Positions 6,033-12,948 of a stretch of DNA of 15,930 nt are shown here, piece by piece. The position numbers were made by a program, and so were the translations under genes. How positions within the stretch are numbered: the first letter of the stretch is position 1; each line of letters opens with the position of its first letter. This DNA comes from Alteromonadaceae bacterium (GTDB lineage Bacteria; Pseudomonadota; Gammaproteobacteria; Pseudomonadales; Oleiphilaceae), in assembly GCA_013393545.1 (NCBI GenBank), contig JABXHG010000247.1, positions 1 to 15,930 on the forward strand, in the 5' to 3' direction. The notes beneath the pieces are model-generated. The model had not been told where the DNA came from. It saw nothing but the letters and a program-made list of their open reading frames with translations, and made no database searches.

Positions 6033-6893
6033 TTGGTAGAGAGAATCGGACATATCAAGAACCCACTTACAGTAATTGCGATTTTTGCGGCAATAGCTGA
6101 AATCAGTGGCACTACAGTACTTCCATTCATTGAATCCGAAAACCAAGGAATCTATATATGGTTCCTTATGCTTTTTCCAGTCTTCTTGATTGGTATATTT
6201 TTTTTAACATTAAACTTCAATCATAAGGTGCTCTATGCGCCCTCTGACTATAAAAATGAAGATAACTTTCTCAAGTCATTTGGTAAGGCTACAACTCAAG
6301 AGAAGGAAGATAAACTCCGAGAGGAAGTTGAAGAGGCAGAGGACATTGCATCATCGGAAAAAGCTGAGCCTGATAATGTGCCCCCCGAAGCTGAAAATTT
6401 TAGAGACCAGAAAGATTCCGGTGACCCTCGACAAACATTTGTCGAGAACTTTGATAAACATGCCTCTCTACTGGCCAATGTGTCACTGGCGGAAAAGTTA
6501 GCTATTTTAAAACTTTCAAAAGATATGAATCTGGATTTCCGAACAGATGTAAGATTTGAAACTCCAAGTAATCGTAAAATCATTTTTGATGGTTTAGCCA
6601 TCCACAAAGACAAGATTCATGCCGTTGAAGTAAAACTCTTTCGAAATGAGAACATTAACCCTTCTAGAATGGAAAAGGTTTTGCTTGAATCAGAACTGAT
6701 GGCCAGCCAAATGAAAGGTATAGATTCGAAGGAGCTTGTTCTTCATTTCGTGGCCGTTATCGATAATCCCGAAGTTGACGCAAAGCGGGTTAAAGAGCGA
6801 CTAACTAAGTATATTGGGCGCTACAATGTAAATATAAAACTTCATGTTATCACGCTGTCAGATCTAAAAAATGAGTATCAGCACAGCCCTTAA
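6033..6893 (+). CDS. Membrane-anchored PD-(D/E)XK nuclease-like protein
   Basis: The 286-residue product has two N-terminal hydrophobic segments (about 12-32 and 39-60), then an acidic, Lys/Glu-rich linker (about 85-135), then a C-terminal domain from about 145. In that domain IIFDGLAI followed by HAVEVKLF gives Asp186, Glu199 and Lys201, the spacing and strand context of the PD-(D/E)XK nuclease core. Two-helix anchors joined to restriction-like nuclease domains occur in defence-type proteins. Start: TTG at 6033 with AAGAGGT eight bases upstream; no better ATG lies near. The stop codon sits at the left edge of an attC-like repeat (6888-6959), so this looks like an integron cassette gene. The domain could also be a non-cleaving DNA-binding version. 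Confidence 0.7.
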   Translation: MVERIGHIKNPLTVIAIFAAIAEISGTTVLPFIESENQGIYIWFLMLFPVFLIGIFFLTLNFNHKVLYAPSDYKNEDNFLKSFGKATTQEKEDKLREEVEEAEDIASSEKAEPDNVPPEAENFRDQKDSGDPRQTFVENFDKHASLLANVSLAEKLAILKLSKDMNLDFRTDVRFETPSNRKIIFDGLAIHKDKIHAVEVKLFRNENINPSRMEKVLLESELMASQMKGIDSKELVLHFVAVIDNPEVDAKRVKERLTKYIGRYNVNIKLHVITLSDLKNEYQHSP

Positions 6894-6959
6894 GAAGGCG
6901 CTGCTGCCGGACAAGTTTTCCGGGGCGCTACAAACTTGCCGCAGAACGCGGTGCTAGCA
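6888..6959 (+). other. attC-like site (short), degenerate cores
   Basis: Left arm 6904-6918 (CTGCCGGACAAGTTT) pairs with 6932-6944 (AAACTTGCCGCAG), leaving C6908 and A6911 unpaired. An outer GCG/CGC pair lies at 6898-6900 and 6947-6949. Loop 6919-6931. Unpaired bases on the left arm are the polarity signature of attC. The expected core triplets are altered: AAG instead of AAC (6888-6894) and GCT instead of GTT (6953-6959). Confidence 0.6.
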
Positions 6960-6977
6960 GTCAAAACTGAGGAATCC

Positions 6978-7481
6978 ATGAAAGATGGGGTAAGGGTAAA
7001 TTTGTATTGGTCTATAGCTGCTCTGATAAGTTGCGGCCTTGGATGGCTTGCAGGTAGTACTCAAGGTTTTGAATTTCACAAGCTGCTAAACTTAATTGGC
7101 CTTTGTTATGACTTGATCGCTGTTGTTTTCCTCTCTTATGTCATACTAGCTGACCGACCAGTACAAGCTACCTTAGCTCATCATGCTTCACTTGCAGTTA
7201 TTGCTTTTACTTTGCTCTTTCCTGCCGCATTTTCGGTAGGTTCATTTACTAGCAGCGGTAAAGCATTAATGGATGGTGGCATCTACGCCTTCATTCTGAT
7301 CTCCTTGGTACCTGCATTGTATATTTATACTAGTCCGGTTTTGGAGCCCTTGTCTTACAAAAATTATTCGCCGGAAAAGCGGGTTAAGATACTAGGCACA
7401 ATTATTTTATTTATGGGCTTTGCTTTTCAGGTGGTGGCATCAACGATCGATACCTTCCTGCTAACGAAGCCATCAATTTGA
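6978..7481 (+). CDS. Four-helix membrane protein, cassette-encoded
   Basis: The 167-residue product begins MKDGVRVNLYWSIAALISCG. It has hydrophobic segments at about 10-25, 36-57, 66-86 and 96-115, and a fifth at about 136-156; four or five cross the membrane. ATG at 6978 has GAGGAA six bases upstream. A longer TTG start at 6936 would lie inside the preceding attC-like repeat and is unlikely. The last seven codons lie within the left arm of the next attC-like site (7459-7527), as is common for cassette genes. Function is not recognised. It could be an immunity-type or envelope protein. Confidence 0.75.
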   Translation: MKDGVRVNLYWSIAALISCGLGWLAGSTQGFEFHKLLNLIGLCYDLIAVVFLSYVILADRPVQATLAHHASLAVIAFTLLFPAAFSVGSFTSSGKALMDGGIYAFILISLVPALYIYTSPVLEPLSYKNYSPEKRVKILGTIILFMGFAFQVVASTIDTFLLTKPSI

Positions 7482-7527
7482 CCGCCTTACGCTGCGCTTC
7501 AGACGGCAAATTATGGCGGCATTATGC
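7459..7527 (+). other. attC-like site (short)
   Basis: Left arm 7469-7487 (GCCAT-C-AATTTG-A-CCGCCT) pairs with right arm 7501-7517 (AGACGGCAAATTATGGC), with C7474 and A7481 unpaired and one mismatch. The loop holds CGCTGCGCT, often seen at attC tips. The left core is GCTAAC (7460-7465); the right core reads ATTATGC (7521-7527), one base from GTTATGC. Total 69 bp. Confidence 0.7.
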
Positions 7528-7562
7528 ACTAATGCCCAATCATGAGAATACAGGAGAGAACG

Positions 7563-8069
7563 ATGGAGTTTGACAAGCTCGCATACCCAGAAAAACTGAC
7601 TATCGCAGGTGTGGAATACAAAGGGCAACGTAGTATGTCCAAAGATGAAGTTCTGGTGCCTTACACAGATGAACCGGATGTAGGTATTGGCGATGTTATT
7701 ACTCAAAAATCAGGTAAGCGCGAAATACATCTCAAAGTTATAGATGCTTTATTCCTAGAGGATGGTTCTCTGGGGATTGGTACTACGCACCCTCACATGC
7801 TGACTCTTAAAGTCGAGAATACAACTGCTCAGCCTCATGTCACTAAACACGGTGATTCAACTTTCAACATTGGCTCAATAAGTGGTGAAAATGTTCAGGT
7901 CGGCAACAGTAATACATTAACTACCAATGTGACTATCCAAGAGTTAGCGGAAGAAATCGCTAAATGTGATGATCCTGAGGCCAAATCAAAACTGAAAGAG
8001 TTTTTGCAAAACAGCACTGTTGGTAGTCTTATTGGTGTAGGCGCTTCAGCCTTGATAAGCATGTTATAG
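7563..8069 (+). CDS. RHIM-like amyloid-motif protein with hydrophobic C-terminus
   Basis: The 168-residue product has a beta-rich N-terminal domain (about 1-90), then FNIGSISGENVQVGNSN (101-117). This contains VQVG-x-x-N, the core of the RIP homotypic interaction motif (I/V-Q-I/V/L-G), which drives functional amyloid assembly. A helical segment with TIQELAEEI and KLKEFLQ follows, and the chain ends in a hydrophobic stretch TVGSLIGVGASALISML (152-168). Bacterial RHIM-like motifs are known in amyloid signalling linked to immunity and cell death. Motif plus membrane-active tail suggests a self-assembling effector, which is inference. ATG at 7563 has AGGAGAG just upstream; an ATG at 7542 has none. 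The gene lies between two attC-like sites. A chance motif match is possible. Confidence 0.72.
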   Translation: MEFDKLAYPEKLTIAGVEYKGQRSMSKDEVLVPYTDEPDVGIGDVITQKSGKREIHLKVIDALFLEDGSLGIGTTHPHMLTLKVENTTAQPHVTKHGDSTFNIGSISGENVQVGNSNTLTTNVTIQELAEEIAKCDDPEAKSKLKEFLQNSTVGSLIGVGASALISML

Positions 8070-8071
8070 GT

Positions 8072-8166
8072 GCATGACAAAGCCATTGAATTCTTTCCCT
8101 TTGATCGCCTGGCGTTCTCAAGCCTGCGCGGTTTATGCCGACCTTATAGCTGTTGTTGAGTTAGGA
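8072..8166 (+). other. Possible attC site (weak)
   Basis: The segment follows the stop codon of the preceding gene and ends in GTTAGGA (8160-8166), a cassette-boundary-like core. The left end reads ATGACAAAGCCATTG, close to the TAACAAA start of Vibrio repeats. The arms pair only partly. It is supported mainly by its position between two cassette-like genes and its 95-bp size. Confidence 0.35.
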
Positions 8167-8174
8167 GCATAGAT

Positions 8175-8753
8175 TTGCAGTATTTTGATTTACCAGAATT
8201 AAGTAGTTGCTTGCTCAAGAAGTTGGGTGTCGAAGATCTTAGAGAAATTGCGGTTCAGCCAGATTCAGATGCTAAGCCCCTAAATTGCTTAAAGAATGTT
8301 ATTTCGTACATAGAAAAACATGGTGGTAATGTTCAGTTCGGCTGGATTTTCTCTTGCTTAGGTAATATATCTATAAAAATGACAGCTCACGCTGTTGTTA
8401 AAATGTCTGATAATTCAATGGTCTGTGTAACGCCAAATGAATATCGTACTGGGCTATTAAAGTTTGCTCCTGATAGCTCTGTTGAAAGTCTCAATAAGAA
8501 CAACTTTTTACCAGCTAAGTTTGTTCCGTTGATCGACGATAAGTCACTATCGGACTATATCAATTTAGAAATCGAACAAGAGCAACTGCGTCTGGATAAT
8601 CACGGTATCGTAGCTCAATCTGACTTAGATCAGCTTCATATGAGAGCTTTATTTCTTTATCCTGCGATCTTATCTCTTGCCAAAAAGCACACTGGCAGGA
8701 ATGACCAGTGTTATTGTGGTTCAGGGAAAAAGAACAAAAAGTGTTGTGGCTAA
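8175..8753 (+). CDS. SEC-C motif protein with NC/GG-GW/HAV domain
   Basis: The 192-residue product ends in GRNDQCYCGSGKKNKKCC (174-191). This is the SEC-C zinc-binding motif (C179, C181, C190, C191) found at the SecA C-terminus and in many small proteins. The N-terminal half has NCLKNVISYIEKHGG (37-51), FGW (55-57), AHAVV (71-75) and VCVTP (83-87). I recall this Cys/GG-GW/HAVW/VTP pattern from a family often annotated just as SEC-C proteins. Cys38 and His72 could form a papain-like pair, but that is inference; the usual acidic residue before VTP is Cys here. Start: TTG at 8175 with AGGAG (8163-8167) seven bases upstream, and that ribosome site lies in the cassette junction. An attC site follows at 8758. 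Confidence 0.85.
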   Translation: MQYFDLPELSSCLLKKLGVEDLREIAVQPDSDAKPLNCLKNVISYIEKHGGNVQFGWIFSCLGNISIKMTAHAVVKMSDNSMVCVTPNEYRTGLLKFAPDSSVESLNKNNFLPAKFVPLIDDKSLSDYINLEIEQEQLRLDNHGIVAQSDLDQLHMRALFLYPAILSLAKKHTGRNDQCYCGSGKKNKKCCG

Positions 8754-8757
8754 ATCG

Positions 8758-8885
8758 CTATAACAGAGCATTTAAGAGTGACTTCCTGCGCTTGGTATTT
8801 TCATTCCATCGTTAGGTTTTGTGTTTACGGTGCAATTGTTTAGGTTGGGTAGCAGAGCTGCTTACACTTAGATGCGGTGTTAAAT
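8758..8885 (+). other. attC site, long Vibrio-repeat-like form
   Basis: The left end TATAACAGAGCATTTAAGAG pairs with the right end as its complement TTTAACACCGCATCTAAGTG, with most positions matching. The right core GTTAAAT (8879-8885) fits GTTRRRY exactly; the left core is CTATAAC (8758-8764). At 128 bp with a G/T-rich middle, size and layout match the Vibrio cholerae repeat class. The cassette it closes encodes the SEC-C protein. Confidence 0.75.
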
Positions 8886-8897
8886 CGAAGGAAAACA

Positions 8898-10382
8898 ATG
8901 ACTGTAGAGCAAGAAGAACAGGGGGTAACAGCATCAGAGCGTTATCTTGCTTGGCTAGGTAAAAATACTTTCCTAAGCCCCTGGTGCTTTCCCAATCTGT
9001 ACACAGACGAAGGGAAGAAAGCTGAGAGTGGCGATGGTAAAGAGCTTTGTGACCTTCTTGTTGTTTTCAAAGAACACGTAATCATTTTCTCTGATAAAGA
9101 CATTGCCTTTAAAGATACTGGAAACTTGGAAGTAGACTGGGGCCGATGGGTAAGAAGAGCAGTATTAAAATCAGCTCCGCAAGTTTTTGGTGCCGAAAAA
9201 TTTATTTGCGAGCACGCTGGTAGAATATTTCTAGATCGCAAATGTACTCAACCCTTTCCGATCTCATTTCCTCCCAACGACCAAATAAGAATTCATCGAA
9301 TATTGGTCGCACGCAACGCAGTAGAAAGGTTCAGAAAACACTTTTCGGGGTCAGGGTCACTAATGTTGACCCCAGCAATAGTTGGGAAAGATATGGAGAA
9401 AACTCCTTTTCAAGTGGGGTCAGTTAACCCTGAGAAAGGCTTCGTTCATGTGCTTGATGATATAGCACTAGATATTTTGATGCGAGAGCTTGATACGGTT
9501 CACGATTTCACTAGCTACCTTTCCGATAAGGAGGCATTGGTTACGTCAGGGCGTTTAGATATAGCGGCAGGTGAAGAGAACCTTCTCGGGTTTTATTTGT
9601 CGCAATCAAACAAAGACCGTGACCCCGGCTTCTACCTTAACGACGAGCACCTTGTTGTAGATGAAGGCTTATATGACGAGATAAAAGGTTTACCTCAGTA
9701 TAAGAGAGGAAAGGAGCTTGACGCCTCTTCTTATTATATCGATAGACTTATTGAGTATTTTGGCCAGCATGCGAAAAACAATACGTGGCACTTCAGTAAC
9801 GCTGAAGACTTTGACTCGGTTACCCTTGGCATTAGGGAATTTGCGTCCGAGTCGAGAGTTGGGCGTCGAGTTTTAGCAGATGCCATACATGAAAAAATTA
9901 GGTCTTTAAGACCGGATGAGAGGGGCGTCCGTCTCCTGCTATCCCCAACCAACCCTGAGACCATGTACGTCTGGCTAATACAGCCTGTTTCCGGGAACTT
10001 CGAGTCTTATCAGGTATATCGAAATTTTCGAGCTGGGCTTTTAATCGCATACTGTAAGTCCGCTAAGCTACTAAAGCCTGAGAGGAGAGTTGTGGTTGGA
10101 ATTGCGACCGATCCCCCCAGTTCAAATGGCGGTAGTGAAGATATGATATACATAGATACAGATACTTGGTTAGAAGATGACTATGCGGAAGCGCGAGACG
10201 TACGTGAAAAACTTGGGCTTTTCAAAGAAAGCAATGTAATAGAGAAAAGCAAGAGGCACTACCAGTATCCGGTTGAAGAAAAAAGCACTGATAACCGCGC
10301 GAAGCGAGAAAAAGAAAAAGGACGCAAAAAGAAAAGAAACAACCAGAAAATCGCAAGACGCAAGAACCGGCACCGCAAATGA
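8898..10382 (+). CDS. 494-residue cassette protein with possible nuclease-like N-terminus and basic tail
   Basis: The N-terminus has ASERYLAWLGKNTFLSPWC (12-30) and then ELCDLLVVFKEHVIIFSDK (49-67). I recall ERYLAWL, CDLLVVF and FSDK as conserved in a widespread hypothetical family. Glu49, Asp52, Asp66 and Lys67 in two adjoining strands resemble a restriction-nuclease-like core, but the canonical acidic residue two before Lys67 is Ser65, so nuclease activity is doubtful. The middle is mixed alpha/beta without a known domain. The last 30 residues are strongly basic (for example EKGRKKKRNNQKIARRK), suggesting nucleic acid binding. ATG at 8898 has AAGGAA upstream; a GTG at 8877 would lie in the preceding attC. 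The stop codon overlaps the next attC core. At about 1.6 kb it is a large cassette. Confidence 0.8.
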   Translation: MTVEQEEQGVTASERYLAWLGKNTFLSPWCFPNLYTDEGKKAESGDGKELCDLLVVFKEHVIIFSDKDIAFKDTGNLEVDWGRWVRRAVLKSAPQVFGAEKFICEHAGRIFLDRKCTQPFPISFPPNDQIRIHRILVARNAVERFRKHFSGSGSLMLTPAIVGKDMEKTPFQVGSVNPEKGFVHVLDDIALDILMRELDTVHDFTSYLSDKEALVTSGRLDIAAGEENLLGFYLSQSNKDRDPGFYLNDEHLVVDEGLYDEIKGLPQYKRGKELDASSYYIDRLIEYFGQHAKNNTWHFSNAEDFDSVTLGIREFASESRVGRRVLADAIHEKIRSLRPDERGVRLLLSPTNPETMYVWLIQPVSGNFESYQVYRNFRAGLLIAYCKSAKLLKPERRVVVGIATDPPSSNGGSEDMIYIDTDTWLEDDYAEARDVREKLGLFKESNVIEKSKRHYQYPVEEKSTDNRAKREKEKGRKKKRNNQKIARRKNRHRK

Positions 10383-10505
10383 TTTAACCCGTGCATCAAT
10401 CACTAGACCGGTTTCCGGGGGACAGTTATGCGGCTAGGTAAAGGTATTTTGAAGTACCGACAGAAGTGGCTTTGGCCAAAGTGGACAACTAAAGCACCGT
10501 TATGC
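10382..10505 (+). other. attC site, long form, distal end of the array
   Basis: The left core ATTTAAC (10382-10388) fits RYYYAAC and overlaps the last base of the gene's stop codon. The right core is GTTATGC (10499-10505). Left TAACCCGTGCATCAAT pairs with the complement of the right end, TAACGGTGCTTTAGT, with an extra unpaired base on the left. A 12-bp palindrome CTTTGGCCAAAG (10470-10481) lies inside. Length 124 bp. No further plus-strand cassette follows. Confidence 0.7.
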
Positions 10506-10587
10506 AAATTCTAAGTTCTAATCAAAGTCCCCGCTCATCGAGCTGCATGAGTTAAATAGTTGGTTTGTAAGCTGCTACTATAGCCTA

Positions 10588-11073
10588 CTAATCTTCATGT
10601 AGCAGAGTAACCTTACTACGCTTGAACTCAGCAATCTTGTCGTTTGCTTGTTTCAGTAAACTTTTGTTGTTTTCGTGCTCTTTCTGCAGCAGTTTATAAT
10701 GCTTTGCTAGTGTTGAGAGCTGCGATGACAAGTTATCCGACTCTTGTTGTTGTCGCTCATTCTCTAATTTTAACTCTTCGTTCTCAGCTTTTAATTTTTT
10801 TACTTCGCGCCGCAGACTCAAATCATCTTCGCTCTTTCCTGCCGCATACGGAGGTCTTGGGAGTTTAACGTCGTGCATAGAAGTCACTGTCTCTGCTATT
10901 TCAGCGCGCAGTTTCTCATAGTGAAAGGCTGTATTACGCTTCAGACTGGCTTCCTCCTCCACCGCCCTGACAGATAGCTTTCTATTTTTCGATATTATTT
11001 GCGGACATCCGCGCAGGATCCGGTTAAACGCATCGGTCAATTTTCTCTCAGTATCATTTAGACGTCTTTCCAT
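10588..11073 (-). CDS. gmtX: Small coiled-coil protein of the recombinase operon (GmtX-like, TnpC-like)
   Basis: The 161-residue product has an N-terminal helical segment with a helix-turn-helix-like stretch (about 33-52, SVRAVEEEASLKRNTAFHY) and a long coiled coil (about 80-155) rich in Leu, Lys and Glu. This matches the layout of the small third protein in Tn554-type operons (TnpC) and what I recall of GmtX in Gamma-Mobile-Trio islands. It probably assists or regulates the recombinases; no catalytic motif is seen. ATG at 11073 lies three bases after the upstream stop, and its GGAG ribosome site overlaps the end of that gene, so translation is coupled. The symbol is from memory and less certain than the operon assignment. 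Confidence 0.7.
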   Translation of the reverse strand: MERRLNDTERKLTDAFNRILRGCPQIISKNRKLSVRAVEEEASLKRNTAFHYEKLRAEIAETVTSMHDVKLPRPPYAAGKSEDDLSLRREVKKLKAENEELKLENERQQQESDNLSSQLSTLAKHYKLLQKEHENNKSLLKQANDKIAEFKRSKVTLLHED

Positions 11074-11076
11074 TTC

Positions 11077-12948
11077 TTACTCCTTTTTCGCTAATAATTT
11101 CATCAAAACATTTTCTATCTGAATGAAGTGCTGACTCAGTGCGTCAGTGTCAGCTTTGTCGCGCTGTTGACGAATCGCTTGTAGCCTTTCTTGTGCCCAG
11201 TGTTTCAACTCTTTCGATAAGGTACTGGATGACAGAATGCCGGAATTGCAAGCTCTGGCATGCAGGCAATTAGTGATTAACGATCGTGAGGGCTCCTGAC
11301 CAAGAAGCTGGGCACTTTTTTCGAGATTAGTCTGGCTACTAAATGTATTTGCTTCCCAATAAGCGATAATGCTCTCGTCATCCGCTTTGGCTGTTGGTGT
11401 GAAGTTGTTAAGCGCTGCGTCGGTCGCGCCATTCGTGTAATAAAGCGCCATGGTGAGCGATAAATGCTTATACTGATACATAATGTCATGCGCAGATGCC
11501 AGGTCGTAACGCCTGAGATAGACCGCCATAGTGCGTCTTAGCTGATGACTGGTGATGTGCCACAGCTGACCAACTGAAAGTTTCATTGAGGCCCCCGGAT
11601 TCATAACATTTAACTCTTCTAAGTCCTCGGGCTCTATTTCAGCGTTAATATGTCTGACTAAATTATTGTAGCGAGAGTTAAGACCTCGGTTTCGCACCGG
11701 TACAGGCGGTCTGCTTAGTTTATTCTGGCTGAGCCATAGATGGCTTTGATAGGGCAGCTCATTGTACTTGAGTGTTGATCTTTCTGACTCAGTGAGTGTT
11801 TTTGCGAGTTCAAGTGCGCTGAAGACCACGGGAGCGACTACGAACGTCACCTTTTTTACGCCGCCCGCGATGAACTTATAGCTGTCGGCGCGTACTTTAT
11901 AAATGGTCTCACCGTCACGCTCGGTCGAGAACCAGTCGCCGATTTCGATACTTAAAAGCTCAGAGCTTCGCATACCAGAGAAAGCCTGAGTTACGAGCAG
12001 CGAAGCATTCATTAACTGTCGTTTATACTCCAGCCAGTCTGAGTAGGAATTGATGTTAAAGCGTCTGATCGAAAGGTGCTTTATGGATGACTCGTACAGC
12101 TTCTTGCGCCCGACCCTTGCTTCACGTGATATTTCTTCCGTTACTGTCTTTTGATGCGCGGTTTTTGATGTGAATTTTGATGGCTGAAGCCATTTCCAGG
12201 TGCCAGATTCTATTTTCTTCTCAATTTTCTCTTTGGCGTCGTTATAAATCGTTAATTCTTGCTGTTTGATAGTTGAGAGTTCACCTTTAACACTGAACGC
12301 TTCTTCAATAAGCGCTACTGACTCTGAGTAAATGCAGGTCATCAGTCGTGGCGGTATGACGAGCGTCTGCTGCTGTCTTTTGTGGCTAACTTTTCTAAGT
12401 GTTTCTTGCAGGGGAAGGTCGCTATGACCGACTTGAAACGGCAACAGCCTGTCAAAGTGACTCGCTTTTTTAAGTGCGATGAGCTTTTGCTGTATTGTGC
12501 TGACACTTTCGTCTGCTGCAGCCAGCTGCTCGAAATACTCGTTGAGTAACAATGGTTGCTGGAGTTCACTTAAACACTCTGCCCGTTGTTCAATCAGAAA
12601 GTTTAACGCTGACTTAAATTTTCCGTAGCGCGTGGCCTTGCTGGGAATCTTTGTCCGGTCTTCAAAGTTAAGCCACAAGTAGACAATCACTTTGGTCTGA
12701 AACAACAGTTTCGGATGGTCCTTTAGCAGCGAGAAGTCGAATGAGTAAGCGTTTTTATCCCTTAGTCCCGGCACCATTTTTTTTAGCTGCCAGAAGTTAT
12801 CTTTAAATACGGACTCACAGCTTAAAAAAACGGGCAGATTGGATAACGTCTCGGTATCCATGCGCTGAACAAGCCCGGCAAACTCTCTTAGCGGATCGAG
12901 CCTGGGTTGGTTGTCCGCGTACGCCGGAATCTGGTCAGTGGCTAACAT
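11077..12948 (-). CDS. gmtZ: Large tyrosine recombinase/integrase (GmtZ-like, TnpB-like)
   Basis: The 623-residue product (start MLATDQIPAYADNQ) carries the full tyrosine recombinase set in its C-terminal half: Arg327 in AFSGMRSSELLSI, a Lys near 358-366 in SYKFIAGGVKK, His468 and Arg471 in SHQLRRT, His495 in YKHLSL, and Tyr503 or Tyr504 in ALYYTNG. It should cut and join DNA through a phosphotyrosine. Length is close to Tn554 TnpB and well above phage integrases, with a long N-terminal region for DNA binding. ATG at 12948 overlaps the upstream stop as ATGTTAG and has AGGA just before it; an ATG at 12984 would add 12 residues but lacks a ribosome site. The C-terminal 100 residues contain a Cys/His cluster (NCLHARACN). 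Confidence 0.82.
   Translation of the reverse strand: MLATDQIPAYADNQPRLDPLREFAGLVQRMDTETLSNLPVFLSCESVFKDNFWQLKKMVPGLRDKNAYSFDFSLLKDHPKLLFQTKVIVYLWLNFEDRTKIPSKATRYGKFKSALNFLIEQRAECLSELQQPLLLNEYFEQLAAADESVSTIQQKLIALKKASHFDRLLPFQVGHSDLPLQETLRKVSHKRQQQTLVIPPRLMTCIYSESVALIEEAFSVKGELSTIKQQELTIYNDAKEKIEKKIESGTWKWLQPSKFTSKTAHQKTVTEEISREARVGRKKLYESSIKHLSIRRFNINSYSDWLEYKRQLMNASLLVTQAFSGMRSSELLSIEIGDWFSTERDGETIYKVRADSYKFIAGGVKKVTFVVAPVVFSALELAKTLTESERSTLKYNELPYQSHLWLSQNKLSRPPVPVRNRGLNSRYNNLVRHINAEIEPEDLEELNVMNPGASMKLSVGQLWHITSHQLRRTMAVYLRRYDLASAHDIMYQYKHLSLTMALYYTNGATDAALNNFTPTAKADDESIIAYWEANTFSSQTNLEKSAQLLGQEPSRSLITNCLHARACNSGILSSSTLSKELKHWAQERLQAIRQQRDKADTDALSQHFIQIENVLMKLLAKKE

Larger units (their letters stand above)
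6888..10505 (+). mobile_element. Array of five integron-type cassettes without integrase (CALIN-like)
   Basis: Five same-strand single genes are each followed by an imperfect inverted repeat with attC features: GCTAAC-type and GTT-type core sites, two arms, and extra unpaired bases only on the left arm of the two short sites. The gene starting at 6033 is the first cassette gene; its left boundary is not resolved. No integrase gene is in the window. The last site ends at 10505, 83 bases before the convergent end of the recombinase operon. Confidence 0.65.

Noticed and set aside
6235..6613. Other open frames overlapping the nuclease-like gene on both strands
   Set aside because: They are shadows: no ribosome sites, low-complexity translations, and the gene at 6033-6893 explains the region.
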